Source: Saprospiraceae bacterium (lineage in GTDB: Bacteria; Bacteroidota; Bacteroidia; Chitinophagales; Saprospiraceae). From it: a DNA stretch of 64,000 nt. Location of the stretch: positions 123,015-187,014 of the forward strand of contig JADKBS010000019.1 in assembly GCA_016714985.1 (NCBI GenBank), in the 5' to 3' direction. How positions within the stretch are numbered: position 1 is the stretch's first letter; each line of letters starts with the position of its first letter. A program made the translations under genes and the position numbers. Shown in pieces: positions 9,361 to 17,232 of this stretch. The notes beneath the pieces were generated by a model. It saw only the letters and a list, made by a program, of their open reading frames with translations. It did no database searches and had not been told where the DNA came from.

Positions 9361-12300
9361 TTTTTCCCTAAATTCCGTCGGCGTCTTCCCAAATTCCTTG
9401 GAAAACAGCTTCGTGAAATACCCAGGGTCGGAAAACCCGCACTCGTAGGCCACCTCCGAAATCGTCAACTGCGTCTGTGCCAACAAGCGGGTGGCCGTTG
9501 CGAAGCGAACGGTGTGGATAAACTTCGTGACCGACTCGCCCGTGAGCGCCGTCACCTTGCGGTGCAGTTGGGTGCGGCTCATCCCGATTTCCCGACAGAG
9601 GAACGGTACATCGAAATCGCTCTTGTCCAAATGGGCGTCCACCACTGCCCAGAGCTTTTCCAGGAATGGGTCCTGTACTTTTGGCGGCTGCGCCGAAACG
9701 GGTGTTTGCGCCAAAGCAGCAGCCATCGCCTCTTGCAAGCGGCGACGGGTGTTCAGCAGGTTTTGTAGGCGGGCCAACAGTTCTTCTTCGTGAAACGGTT
9801 TGGCAAGGTAGTCGTCCGCACCATGCCGCAGCCCCGTTAGCTTTGCTTCCACCTCTGTGCGGGAAGTGAGCAGTACGAAGGGTACATGGCTCGTCCGCTC
9901 GTCCGATTTCAGTTGACTGCAAAGCTCGAAACCGTCCAAGCGGGGCATCATCAGGTCGCTCACCACGAGGTCGGGGATTTGTTCGAAGGCAAGGTCGAGC
10001 GCCTCCTGTCCGTCCCTTGCCCGCAGCAATCGGTAGTTTCCCGATAGGCATTTCGCAAGGTAGGCCGCCGTGTCGTCGTGGTCTTCGGCTAACAGCAGCA
10101 AGGGCAGTTCGCCGTCGGCTGGTTGGTTGCCTTCGGCAATGTCGGCTGCGGGTTCCTCGATGGGCAATTGGGGCAAAAACCACCCCCGCTCGCCCACCTG
10201 CTCCATCGGTGCGTCTCGGTGAACGGGCAGGCTGACCTTAAATACGGTCCCCTGACCCGGCGCACTCTCCACCCCAATGCCCCCGCCCATCAACTGCACC
10301 AGTTCCCGCACCAGCGCCAGCCCGATGCCCGTGGCGCTGCCGTCCTCCGTGCCGCTCCCGAACCGCTCGAACAACCGCTCCTGCATGGCAGTGGGGATGC
10401 CAGTGCCGGAGTCGGAGATGGTGAGAACGGCTAACGATGGACGGTGGACGGTGGACGGCGTTTCCCCATGCTCCGTTTGCCGTCCATCGTCCACCGTCCA
10501 TCGTAAACCGATAGTTCCTCCTTCCGGCGTGAACTTCAGCGCATTCGACAGCAGGTTGGAGATGATGGCGAGCCATTTTTCGGGGTCGTAGTCCATTTGA
10601 AACACTGGCACGGACGATTCGAAGCGGAGGTCAATTTTTTTCGAAGAAGCATAGGAACGGAAACAATCCGCCACGTAGGAAAGGAAGGCAAGCACGTCGC
10701 CCTGTACCCAGTTGACCGTCATTTTGCCTGCCTGCAATTTGTTCAGGTCTAGAATTTGCCCAACGAGGCGGAGCAGGTGTTCCCCTTGGCGGTTCATGCG
10801 GGCCAGTTCCTCGGCGGGGCCGGGCAGGTCGGCCAGCTCCAGTTCTTTTTTTAGGCGGGCAGCCGGGCTGACAATGAGCGTCAGCGGGGTGCGGAACTCG
10901 TGCGTGATGTTCGTGTAGAGGCGGGTCTTGAAAGCGTCAAGTTCCCGCAACCGTCGGGTTTCCTCCACTTCCAGTTGCCGCCGCAGCTTGTATTGGTAAA
11001 AAGCGAATGCCGCCGCAGCCAGGGCCAGCGTGCATGCGAGCCGGAACCACCAAGTCTGCCACCAGGGCGGCAAGATGCGCACGGGAAGTGCCAGTTCCTC
11101 GTTGCTCCAAACCCCGTCAGGGCTGGCTGCCCGTACCCGGAAGGTGTAGCGCCCCGGCGGCACGTTGGTGTAGGCGGCCCGCTGCCCCTGTGCCGCCGTT
11201 TGCCATTCCTTTTCAAAACCATCAAGGCGGTAGGCGTAGCGGAGGTGGTCGGGGGCGAGGAGTTGGAGCGAGACGAAGCCGAAGGAAAACACGTTGCAGG
11301 AGTAGGCCAACGTCAGCGAGGGCAGGGTCTCCGGCGTGGTGCTCAAGTCAAAGGGCTTATTGTGGACGAGCACCGAGGTGAGCAAGGGCCGTGGCGGGGC
11401 GGGAAGGGGCGCCACCGTGGTTGGGTCGAAAATGCATAATCCGTTTTTCCCGCCGAAGGCCAATCGCCCGTCAGGCATTTTTGTGGAGCAGCCCGAAATG
11501 AAAATCTCCATTTCCGGCTGGTTGAAATAACGGAGCGAGCCGTCCGCCGGGTCGAGGCAACCGATGAACTGCCCGCCCGTGAACCAGAGCCTTCCCCGAC
11601 CGTCTGGTTCGGAAGCGGCCATGTTGACGCCCTCCATTTCACCGAAAGGAAAGAAGGAATCCACACCACCAGTGGCGATGTTGAGCCTGGTGACCTGCCT
11701 GTCGAACACCATCCAGAGCAGCCCGCCGTCTGCTTTTAGCTGTTGCAAACCCTGCACGGGGAACTCACCCGCCAGCCGCTCGAACACGCCTTTTTTTGGG
11801 TCAAAACGGCCGATGCCAAGCGTTGGGTTAATCCCGAAGGAAACCCAAAGCGTACCATCAGGCGATGGTTCGAGGTAGTTCAGCACATTGTCAGGCAGGT
11901 AGGGCAGGTCGTTTTTAGGGAAAAACCAGCGGCGTTGGCGGGTCTGCTTGTCCAATTGGCAAAGCCCGGCGTAAGTGGCGAGCCAGAGGTAGCGGCTGTC
12001 GGTGGCATCTTCCCGGACGGTGCGGAGCGGTACAGTGGCGAGGCTGTCCCCTGCGGGAAAAGGCAGCACCGAGCCGTTGGCGGGCGAGTAGCGGTACAGC
12101 CCGTCGAGCGAGCGGGCGAACCAAGTGTCCCCGTCGCTGTCGGGGGTGATGCTTTGCAGCGCAACGCCTTCAAGAAAGCCGTCAACGGGGAAATTGGCCT
12201 TTTTTGCCCGGTTGCCGGGGGCCGTCGAGTGGTAAAGCCCCCGCTGCCGGATATAGGTCCAAGTGCTTCCCTGTCGGGTGGTGCTCATTTTCAGCACGAA

Positions 12301-13356
12301 GTTGTTGTTGAGGCCCTCGTCCGGCTCGAAGTAGTAAAACGGAAAATCAGTCCGGGTGAAACGGGTCTTGTCCAGCCCGGAGAAGCTGCCGAGCCACAGC
12401 GCCCCGGAGCGGTCGGGCAGCATGGCCCGCAGGTGGAAGTCAACGAGGGAAAAGGGGTCGAGGGCGTCCTTGGTATATTGCTGCCAGGTGCCGCCGGGTT
12501 GCCATTTCACCAGCCCCTCGCCACGGGTGGCGGCCCATAGGAAGCCGTCGTGCTCGGCGAGGTCGAAAATCCAGGCGTGGCGCAGGAGCGGCGGCAACCT
12601 TATGGGGATGACTGCCTGCCCGCTGGCTTCGTCCCATCGGAAAAGCCCGTTCTCGGTGCTGACCCAAAGGCGGTTTTTGCTGTCTTCAAAAAGGTCTTTG
12701 ATGATGGGGGGGCGCATCCCCGGCGTTTGGGGCAGGGTGCTGGCGAGGGTGGCGCTGCCCTGCCCGTCGAGGCGGTAGAGGCTACTGCCGCTGCCCGCCC
12801 AGCGCCGCCCAAGGTGGTCTTCGCAGAGCGCCTGCACACCGTCGGGCAGTTGGCCTTCGGCCATGCGGGCGAGGGCATGGCGGGCGTTTTTTTCTTCGAA
12901 AACAAAAAGGCCGCTGGCCGTGCCCACCCAGATTTGGCCGTTTTTTGTCTCCAGCAATGCTTGGATTTGGCGGTCCTTTGGCGCTGTTTTTACCGAAGGA
13001 AAAGCCGGCTTGGAAAAGCACTGACGAAGGGGGTCGAGGTGGTCGAGACCATTGGAAGTGCCCACCCAAATATGGCCGCTGCGGTCTTGCAGCAGGCAGT
13101 TGACGGTTTTGGTGGCGAGGGTACAGGAGTCGGATTGGCTGTGGTAGTAGGGCTGGAAATGGTGGCCGTCGAAGCGGGCCAAGCCCCGTGAACCGCCCAT
13201 CCAGATGAACCCGTCCCGGTCTTCGAGCAGGCAGTTGACCATGCCAAGGGCCATTCCCTCGGAATAGCTGAAATGCTCGAAGAGGAGGCGCTGGGTCTGT
13301 GCCCAGGCCGGAAGGCCGAGGATGAGGAAGATTGGTATGGCAACGAGGTGGCGCAA
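9331..13356 (-). CDS. hybrid two-component system protein (propeller-Y_Y_Y-HisKA-HATPase-REC-AraC)
   Basis: About 1341 residues from a TTG at 13356, which opens a clean signal peptide ending PAWAQ. The only longer start, GTG at 13464, lies inside a terminator hairpin and upstream of a -7 box. Order: two-component propeller repeats (residues 20-690), Y_Y_Y domain, one membrane span (about 775-795), HisKA with ITHEFRTPLT (about residue 818), HATPase, receiver with phospho-acceptor Asp in VVSDLMMP, and a C-terminal AraC-type helix-turn-helix ending KEFGKTPTEFREKG. Such proteins sense periplasmic glycans and activate nearby genes; the G8 and T9SS genes downstream are likely targets. An in-frame inverted array interrupts the ATPase domain (10435-10503). 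Confidence 0.9.
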   Translation of the reverse strand: MRHLVAIPIFLILGLPAWAQTQRLLFEHFSYSEGMALGMVNCLLEDRDGFIWMGGSRGLARFDGHHFQPYYHSQSDSCTLATKTVNCLLQDRSGHIWVGTSNGLDHLDPLRQCFSKPAFPSVKTAPKDRQIQALLETKNGQIWVGTASGLFVFEEKNARHALARMAEGQLPDGVQALCEDHLGRRWAGSGSSLYRLDGQGSATLASTLPQTPGMRPPIIKDLFEDSKNRLWVSTENGLFRWDEASGQAVIPIRLPPLLRHAWIFDLAEHDGFLWAATRGEGLVKWQPGGTWQQYTKDALDPFSLVDFHLRAMLPDRSGALWLGSFSGLDKTRFTRTDFPFYYFEPDEGLNNNFVLKMSTTRQGSTWTYIRQRGLYHSTAPGNRAKKANFPVDGFLEGVALQSITPDSDGDTWFARSLDGLYRYSPANGSVLPFPAGDSLATVPLRTVREDATDSRYLWLATYAGLCQLDKQTRQRRWFFPKNDLPYLPDNVLNYLEPSPDGTLWVSFGINPTLGIGRFDPKKGVFERLAGEFPVQGLQQLKADGGLLWMVFDRQVTRLNIATGGVDSFFPFGEMEGVNMAASEPDGRGRLWFTGGQFIGCLDPADGSLRYFNQPEMEIFISGCSTKMPDGRLAFGGKNGLCIFDPTTVAPLPAPPRPLLTSVLVHNKPFDLSTTPETLPSLTLAYSCNVFSFGFVSLQLLAPDHLRYAYRLDGFEKEWQTAAQGQRAAYTNVPPGRYTFRVRAASPDGVWSNEELALPVRILPPWWQTWWFRLACTLALAAAAFAFYQYKLRRQLEVEETRRLRELDAFKTRLYTNITHEFRTPLTLIVSPAARLKKELELADLPGPAEELARMNRQGEHLLRLVGQILDLNKLQAGKMTVNWVQGDVLAFLSYVADCFRSYASSKKIDLRFESSVPVFQMDYDPEKWLAIISNLLSNALKFTPEGGTIGLRWTVDDGRQTEHGETPSTVHRPSLAVLTISDSGTGIPTAMQERLFERFGSGTEDGSATGIGLALVRELVQLMGGGIGVESAPGQGTVFKVSLPVHRDAPMEQVGERGWFLPQLPIEEPAADIAEGNQPADGELPLLLLAEDHDDTAAYLAKCLSGNYRLLRARDGQEALDLAFEQIPDLVVSDLMMPRLDGFELCSQLKSDERTSHVPFVLLTSRTEVEAKLTGLRHGADDYLAKPFHEEELLARLQNLLNTRRRLQEAMAAALAQTPVSAQPPKVQDPFLEKLWAVVDAHLDKSDFDVPFLCREIGMSRTQLHRKVTALTGESVTKFIHTVRFATATRLLAQTQLTISEVAYECGFSDPGYFTKLFSKEFGKTPTEFREKGTYLPTSET
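10435..10503. repeat. inverted array inside the hybrid regulator reading frame
   Basis: Arms 10435-10459 and 10479-10503 are 25 nt each and pair at 24 of 25 positions, with a 19-nt loop. Each arm is made of ggacggt/gtccacc heptamers. The frame stays open, adding about 23 residues just before the N/G1 box (TISDSGTG) of the HATPase domain. Confidence 0.85.
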
Positions 13357-13391
13357 TGGGCGGCGGTTTGCAGCGATTCTTGTTGAAAATA

Positions 13392-13399
13392 CAAAAGTA
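13392..13399 (-). promoter_or_regulatory. -7 box TACTTTTG of the hybrid regulator
   Basis: On the minus strand TACTTTTG fits the Bacteroidota consensus TAnnTTTG. It would place the transcript start near 13385, about 30 nt before the TTG start at 13356, and supports that start over the GTG at 13464. No clear -33 TTG. Confidence 0.45.
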
Positions 13400-13453
13400 A
13401 TCGCTGGCCGCTGTATGTTGGCGTGTTTTAAAAATAGCTTGTTGATGAAATAA

Positions 13454-13483
13454 GCGGCAGCCACCCGCTGGGGTGGCCACCGC
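13454..13483 (-). terminator. hairpin terminator after the 13513-16776 gene
   Basis: gcggcagccaccc (13454-13466) pairs with gggtggccaccgc (13471-13483) at 11 of 13 positions around a 4-nt loop, 30 bases beyond the stop at 13513. A short T-rich tail (TTATTTC) follows on the minus strand. Confidence 0.55.
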
Positions 13484-13512
13484 TTTGTGCTTTTTGATTA
13501 ATGCCCCAATAA

Positions 13513-16500
13513 CTATTCCCTGCCAATCATCAGCTTCTGAACGCTGTGCTGCCCGCCAGCCTTCAGGCTGATGAAGTACAGGCCGTTCCTCAAGCCATGC
13601 AGGTCAATCTGCTCGCTGACAAGGCGCACCGTGCCAAAGTCCTTGACCAGCACTCGTTTCCCGACCGCATTGAAAACCTTCAATACAACTGATTGGCTTT
13701 CAGGCAGTTCTGCCATGCTGAACCTGACATGGCTGCCAGCAGGGTTGGGCGAAAGGCTAAACTCAACCTCGTCATTAGGTGTTGAATTGCCGGGTGGAAG
13801 GGTCGCCTTGCTGGCATCGGTGCCGTCGAGGGTAGCGCCCGCAACCGACTCGCAGTAGGTGGCCACTTGCCCATCGCTCCAGTAGTCGTTCACGTTCATC
13901 AGCGACTGGTTGATGGCCGAGCCGTAAATCGTCTTTTGCCCTTGCGTCAGGTTCAGGCTGCCATCAAGGTACTTGTTCGCCATGTCGAGCAGGCCGCCAA
14001 GGGTGAAGGGGAACTGGAACATGGTGCCATTGGCATCGAACAGGCGAAGCTGGCAACCCGTTGCGGAGCAGTTCAAAATGCACTCGTGAACCTCCATGCA
14101 ACCGAGGCTTTGGTTGCGCAAGTCGGCCATGGCCAAGCCTTTATATTGAGCATTGTAACGCAGGTTGAGGCTCATGGCGATAGCGTTTGCCGCAAGGCTG
14201 TTCTTCATGCCACCGACGCCCATCGGGTTGCAGCCGTTGTCGCAGTCCCATTGGTGGCAGTTGGCCAGCACGTCGGGGCCGCCCATGCCAGGCAGCAGGT
14301 CAATGATGCATTGGGCATCGGTGATGCTCAAGGAACGGTTGCTGCCGCCAATCTTTATCGGAACATTGCCTATCAGGCCATCAATCATGTTCAGGTCGGT
14401 CAATGCGATGGGGAGTACATTGCCCGGCAGGTCACCTGCTATGCCCCAATCGCTGGCCCGGAAAGTCTGCAACGGCTGGCAGGTGCCGGAGTAGGTCACT
14501 TCGCAAAGGCTGGGGTACTCATTGCCGCAGGCATCTGCGATGACGAAGTAAAACGTGCGGCCAAAGCTGAAAATGCCGTCCCCGTCTGGGTCGCTGCAAT
14601 CCCACACGTCGCTCCAACTGTCCAGTTTTACCACCAAGTCTTTACCATCGCAAACATCGAAATAGTTGCCCGCCTCCAGCAGTTCTTCCACCTTCGGCAG
14701 GAAGTCGAAGTCGTCGGGGCAGGGCAGTTCTTCCATGCACTTTAGGTCGGCGACGTTGACCGAAACGCCGTCGGTATGGCTGCCTGTGCAAGTGCCCAGC
14801 GGGGCTTCGTCGTCGTTGATGTGGTAGGTGAAATTCCACGAATGGCTATGTCCGCCACAGTCAATATACGTGTAGGTATATCTGCGCCAGCCCGTGCAGC
14901 CGGACGGGGCGATGTCCTGTGCGACGCCGGAAGCTGCGATTTCCAAGGCATTGCCGCAGGCATCGTAAACGGTGATGTGCTGTGGTGGCACGGCATGGGC
15001 CAAGCAAGTTACGTAAGCCTCCTCGTCAGCAGGAACGATGAAGTCCTGGTTGTACTGGAAGAGGAATGCCCAGCTCCATTTGTGGCCGTTGCCCTCGCAA
15101 TCCTTGTAGGTCCATTCGTAAATTCGCTTGACCTCGCAGCCGCTGGCATCATAGGTGTTGAAAACGACAGGTCCGGTTGGCACGATGAGGTTGCCGCAGT
15201 TGTCCTTGACAGCAACTGGCTCAGGGTCGGAGATGTGGCTTGGGCAGTCAACAAAACCGACGATGCTGATGGGCATCACAAAGTCCTCATATTCAACCGT
15301 GTAGAAAAAATTCCAAATGCCTGTGTTTCCTTCGCAATCGGTGTAGCGGAAGCTGTAGGTGCGGCTGCCTTTGCAGACGGGCTTGGGAGTGACGGTCATG
15401 ATTGGCACCATTACTTCGCCACAGTTGCTCAACAGCACAGGCGGGACTGGCACCACATCCGTATCGTCGGGGCAACTGACGAGGGCTGCATTGGGCACGG
15501 GCACCATAAACGGCTCCCGCTCCACGGTATAGATGAAATTCCAAGTGCCTGTGTTGCCCGCACAATCTTCATAATGAAAACTGTAGGTACGGCTGCCCTC
15601 GCAGACTGGCTTCGGCGTCACGGTCATGGTGGGCACCATCACCTCGCCACAACTGCTCAACAGCACTGGCGGAATGGGCACCACGTCCGTATCGTCGGGG
15701 CAGGTCACCAGGGCCGCATCGCTGACGGGCACGAGGAACGGCTCCCAATGAACATAATAGGTCGTCGTCCAATTCACTTCAAGGCCCGAACAGTCGCTGT
15801 AGATGAAGGTAACTTGCCGGATGAACTCGCAGGTGAACGGGCCATCGGGCAGGTCATTGATGAAAGGGCCTGCCACGTCTGCAATCGCTCCGCATGGCGT
15901 GAAAACGATGGGTGGAATCGGCACTACTGCCGCTGCAGGGCAGAGTACCTCTAATGCCTGACTGATAGGTGCAAAGAAAGGCTGCTGCTCAATGGTATAG
16001 ATGAATGACCAAACAGCGACTTCGTTGCCAACACAATCGTAGTAATAATAGTAATAGGTGCGTGTGCCCTCGCAGGTAATGGGAAATGGGTTCTCGGTAA
16101 TGACCGGGCCAACTGGGAACGCAAATGGACAGGCCGGGATGCCAGTAGGGACAGCGGCAGGCGGCGTGGGCGGCACGGCCTGGTCGGGGCAGGAGACGGT
16201 AGCAGCGCCATCCGGTGGGAAAGGCATCGGGCATTCAATCTGGAACGTGTGCGTGTTGGAGGCTTCCTCCTCCGAATCCAGCAGGATATAATAGGTGGTT
16301 CCTGCCGTCAATGGTCCGAAGGCAACCTGCGTTGCGAGGCCGACGTCAAGGATGCAGGTCCAGCCAAGGTTGGAGCAGCCGCCCGCCGCAGCTTTGTAAA
16401 AATAGTCCACGTAGCCGCCGCCGATTTCATTCGTGACTTGGAGGGTGTGCATCCCCGAAGTGGTGGCCGTAAAACTGTACAATTGCTCGGCGCCAATGGT

Positions 16501-16776
16501 GTTGAAGCCGCAGGCGTTCACGTTCCAGCCAGCGCCGCCACCGACGAGCTCAATCGTCTGTGAACTGCCGCAAGTGATGGTTTCGATTGGGCCGTCGCAG
16601 GGAGCGGGCATGGCGGGTTGGCTGGTCGGCGTGCCCTTGCAGCGGAAGCCGTTGAAATCAAAGGGGACACTGCAAAGAACAAGTGTCTGTTTCAGGAAAA
16701 ACAGGCAGAACAGTACCGCAATGGAACTGCCCGGTCTGAGGTTCGGGGTGGTGAAAATTGGAGGATTGCTTTTCAT
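13513..16776 (-). CDS. T9SS-sorted repeat protein (about 76-residue Ig/HYR-like repeats)
   Basis: 1087 residues from the ATG at 16776 (an upstream in-frame TTG is less likely). A signal anchor/peptide is followed by a pre-peptidase-like domain (LQVTNEIGGGYVDYFYKAA). At least five Cys-rich beta-sandwich repeats of about 76 residues come next (for example ALVSCPDDTDVVPVPPVLLS); two adjacent copies are nearly identical at DNA level with a 228 bp period. A roughly 350-residue region shared with the 17233-22857 protein follows (DWGIAGDLPGN, GCNPMGVGGMKNSLAANAIA). The protein ends in a type A T9SS sorting domain (LSPNPAGSHVRFSM, then LRNGLYFISL). Likely a surface adhesin or matrix protein; ligand unknown. 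Confidence 0.85.
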   Translation of the reverse strand: MKSNPPIFTTPNLRPGSSIAVLFCLFFLKQTLVLCSVPFDFNGFRCKGTPTSQPAMPAPCDGPIETITCGSSQTIELVGGGAGWNVNACGFNTIGAEQLYSFTATTSGMHTLQVTNEIGGGYVDYFYKAAAGGCSNLGWTCILDVGLATQVAFGPLTAGTTYYILLDSEEEASNTHTFQIECPMPFPPDGAATVSCPDQAVPPTPPAAVPTGIPACPFAFPVGPVITENPFPITCEGTRTYYYYYYDCVGNEVAVWSFIYTIEQQPFFAPISQALEVLCPAAAVVPIPPIVFTPCGAIADVAGPFINDLPDGPFTCEFIRQVTFIYSDCSGLEVNWTTTYYVHWEPFLVPVSDAALVTCPDDTDVVPIPPVLLSSCGEVMVPTMTVTPKPVCEGSRTYSFHYEDCAGNTGTWNFIYTVEREPFMVPVPNAALVSCPDDTDVVPVPPVLLSNCGEVMVPIMTVTPKPVCKGSRTYSFRYTDCEGNTGIWNFFYTVEYEDFVMPISIVGFVDCPSHISDPEPVAVKDNCGNLIVPTGPVVFNTYDASGCEVKRIYEWTYKDCEGNGHKWSWAFLFQYNQDFIVPADEEAYVTCLAHAVPPQHITVYDACGNALEIAASGVAQDIAPSGCTGWRRYTYTYIDCGGHSHSWNFTYHINDDEAPLGTCTGSHTDGVSVNVADLKCMEELPCPDDFDFLPKVEELLEAGNYFDVCDGKDLVVKLDSWSDVWDCSDPDGDGIFSFGRTFYFVIADACGNEYPSLCEVTYSGTCQPLQTFRASDWGIAGDLPGNVLPIALTDLNMIDGLIGNVPIKIGGSNRSLSITDAQCIIDLLPGMGGPDVLANCHQWDCDNGCNPMGVGGMKNSLAANAIAMSLNLRYNAQYKGLAMADLRNQSLGCMEVHECILNCSATGCQLRLFDANGTMFQFPFTLGGLLDMANKYLDGSLNLTQGQKTIYGSAINQSLMNVNDYWSDGQVATYCESVAGATLDGTDASKATLPPGNSTPNDEVEFSLSPNPAGSHVRFSMAELPESQSVVLKVFNAVGKRVLVKDFGTVRLVSEQIDLHGLRNGLYFISLKAGGQHSVQKLMIGRE

Positions 16777-16820
16777 TTGAAACAAATGGTTATGAGTGAA
16801 AATGGTATAGTAAGTAGAAA

Positions 16821-16851
16821 GACTTTAGAAATTAGACTTTAGATTTTAGAT
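16821..16851. repeat. single-arm short-period array, actttaga unit
   Basis: Degenerate copies of gactttaga/attagactttagattttaga just upstream of the start at 16776. The same ttagattttaga wording occurs in the inverted array at 62861-62994. Confidence 0.5.
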
Positions 16852-17082
16852 AAAGCATTGACTATCAATCACCTGCGTGCCATCTAATGTCTGAACTCCA
16901 TTGTCTATGTACTTACTACCGCCCAGTCTTGATGGAGGCCACCGAAGGGCAGCATTTTTTCATCAAAAAGCGAGGTACTTGCCGCAGCGTGGGCAGCGAG
17001 GAAAGGGCGGAGAATTGGTTTTTGCCTACTTATCAGCGACACTTCGCAGCGACTTTTACCCTGCATTTTTGATGGTGCAAAT

Positions 17083-17153
17083 CTCTGCCCGATGCTTCCC
17101 GGAGGCTGGGAATTATGTTTCAATTGATGGTAGGATTGTTCCAAATGGCTTGG
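17083..17153 (-). promoter_or_regulatory. conserved upstream segment shared with 9291-9360
   Basis: Second copy of the segment containing TGAAACATAATTCC ... AGATTTGCACC on the minus strand. It lies 307 bases upstream of the ATG at 16776, which would give a long leader if it is the promoter. Sequence identity to the other copy is partial but ordered over about 70 bases. Confidence 0.4.
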
Positions 17154-17171
17154 AACAGAGGGTTTGGGCAA

Positions 17172-17209
17172 AAAAAAAACGCAGGCTACCCAAGGCAGCC
17201 TGCGTTTTT
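17172..17209 (-). terminator. strong rho-independent terminator after the 17233-22857 gene
   Basis: acgcaggct (17179-17187) and agcctgcgt (17197-17205) form a perfect 9-bp stem followed on the minus strand by a run of about ten T. The hairpin starts 28 bases beyond the stop at 17233. Confidence 0.9.
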
Positions 17210-17232
17210 ATTCAACTTGAGGATTTATGGTA

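Larger units (their letters stand above)
16777..17232. other. 456 bp gene-free stretch between the two giant surface-protein genes
   Basis: Holds a single-arm array at 16821-16851 (actttagat units), the conserved segment at 17083-17153 and the terminator at 17172-17209. No credible gene was seen on either strand. Confidence 0.6.

Noticed and set aside
13357..13464. GTG start at 13464 for the hybrid regulator
   Set aside because: Lies in the terminator hairpin of the preceding gene and upstream of the -7 box; the TTG at 13356 gives a proper signal peptide.
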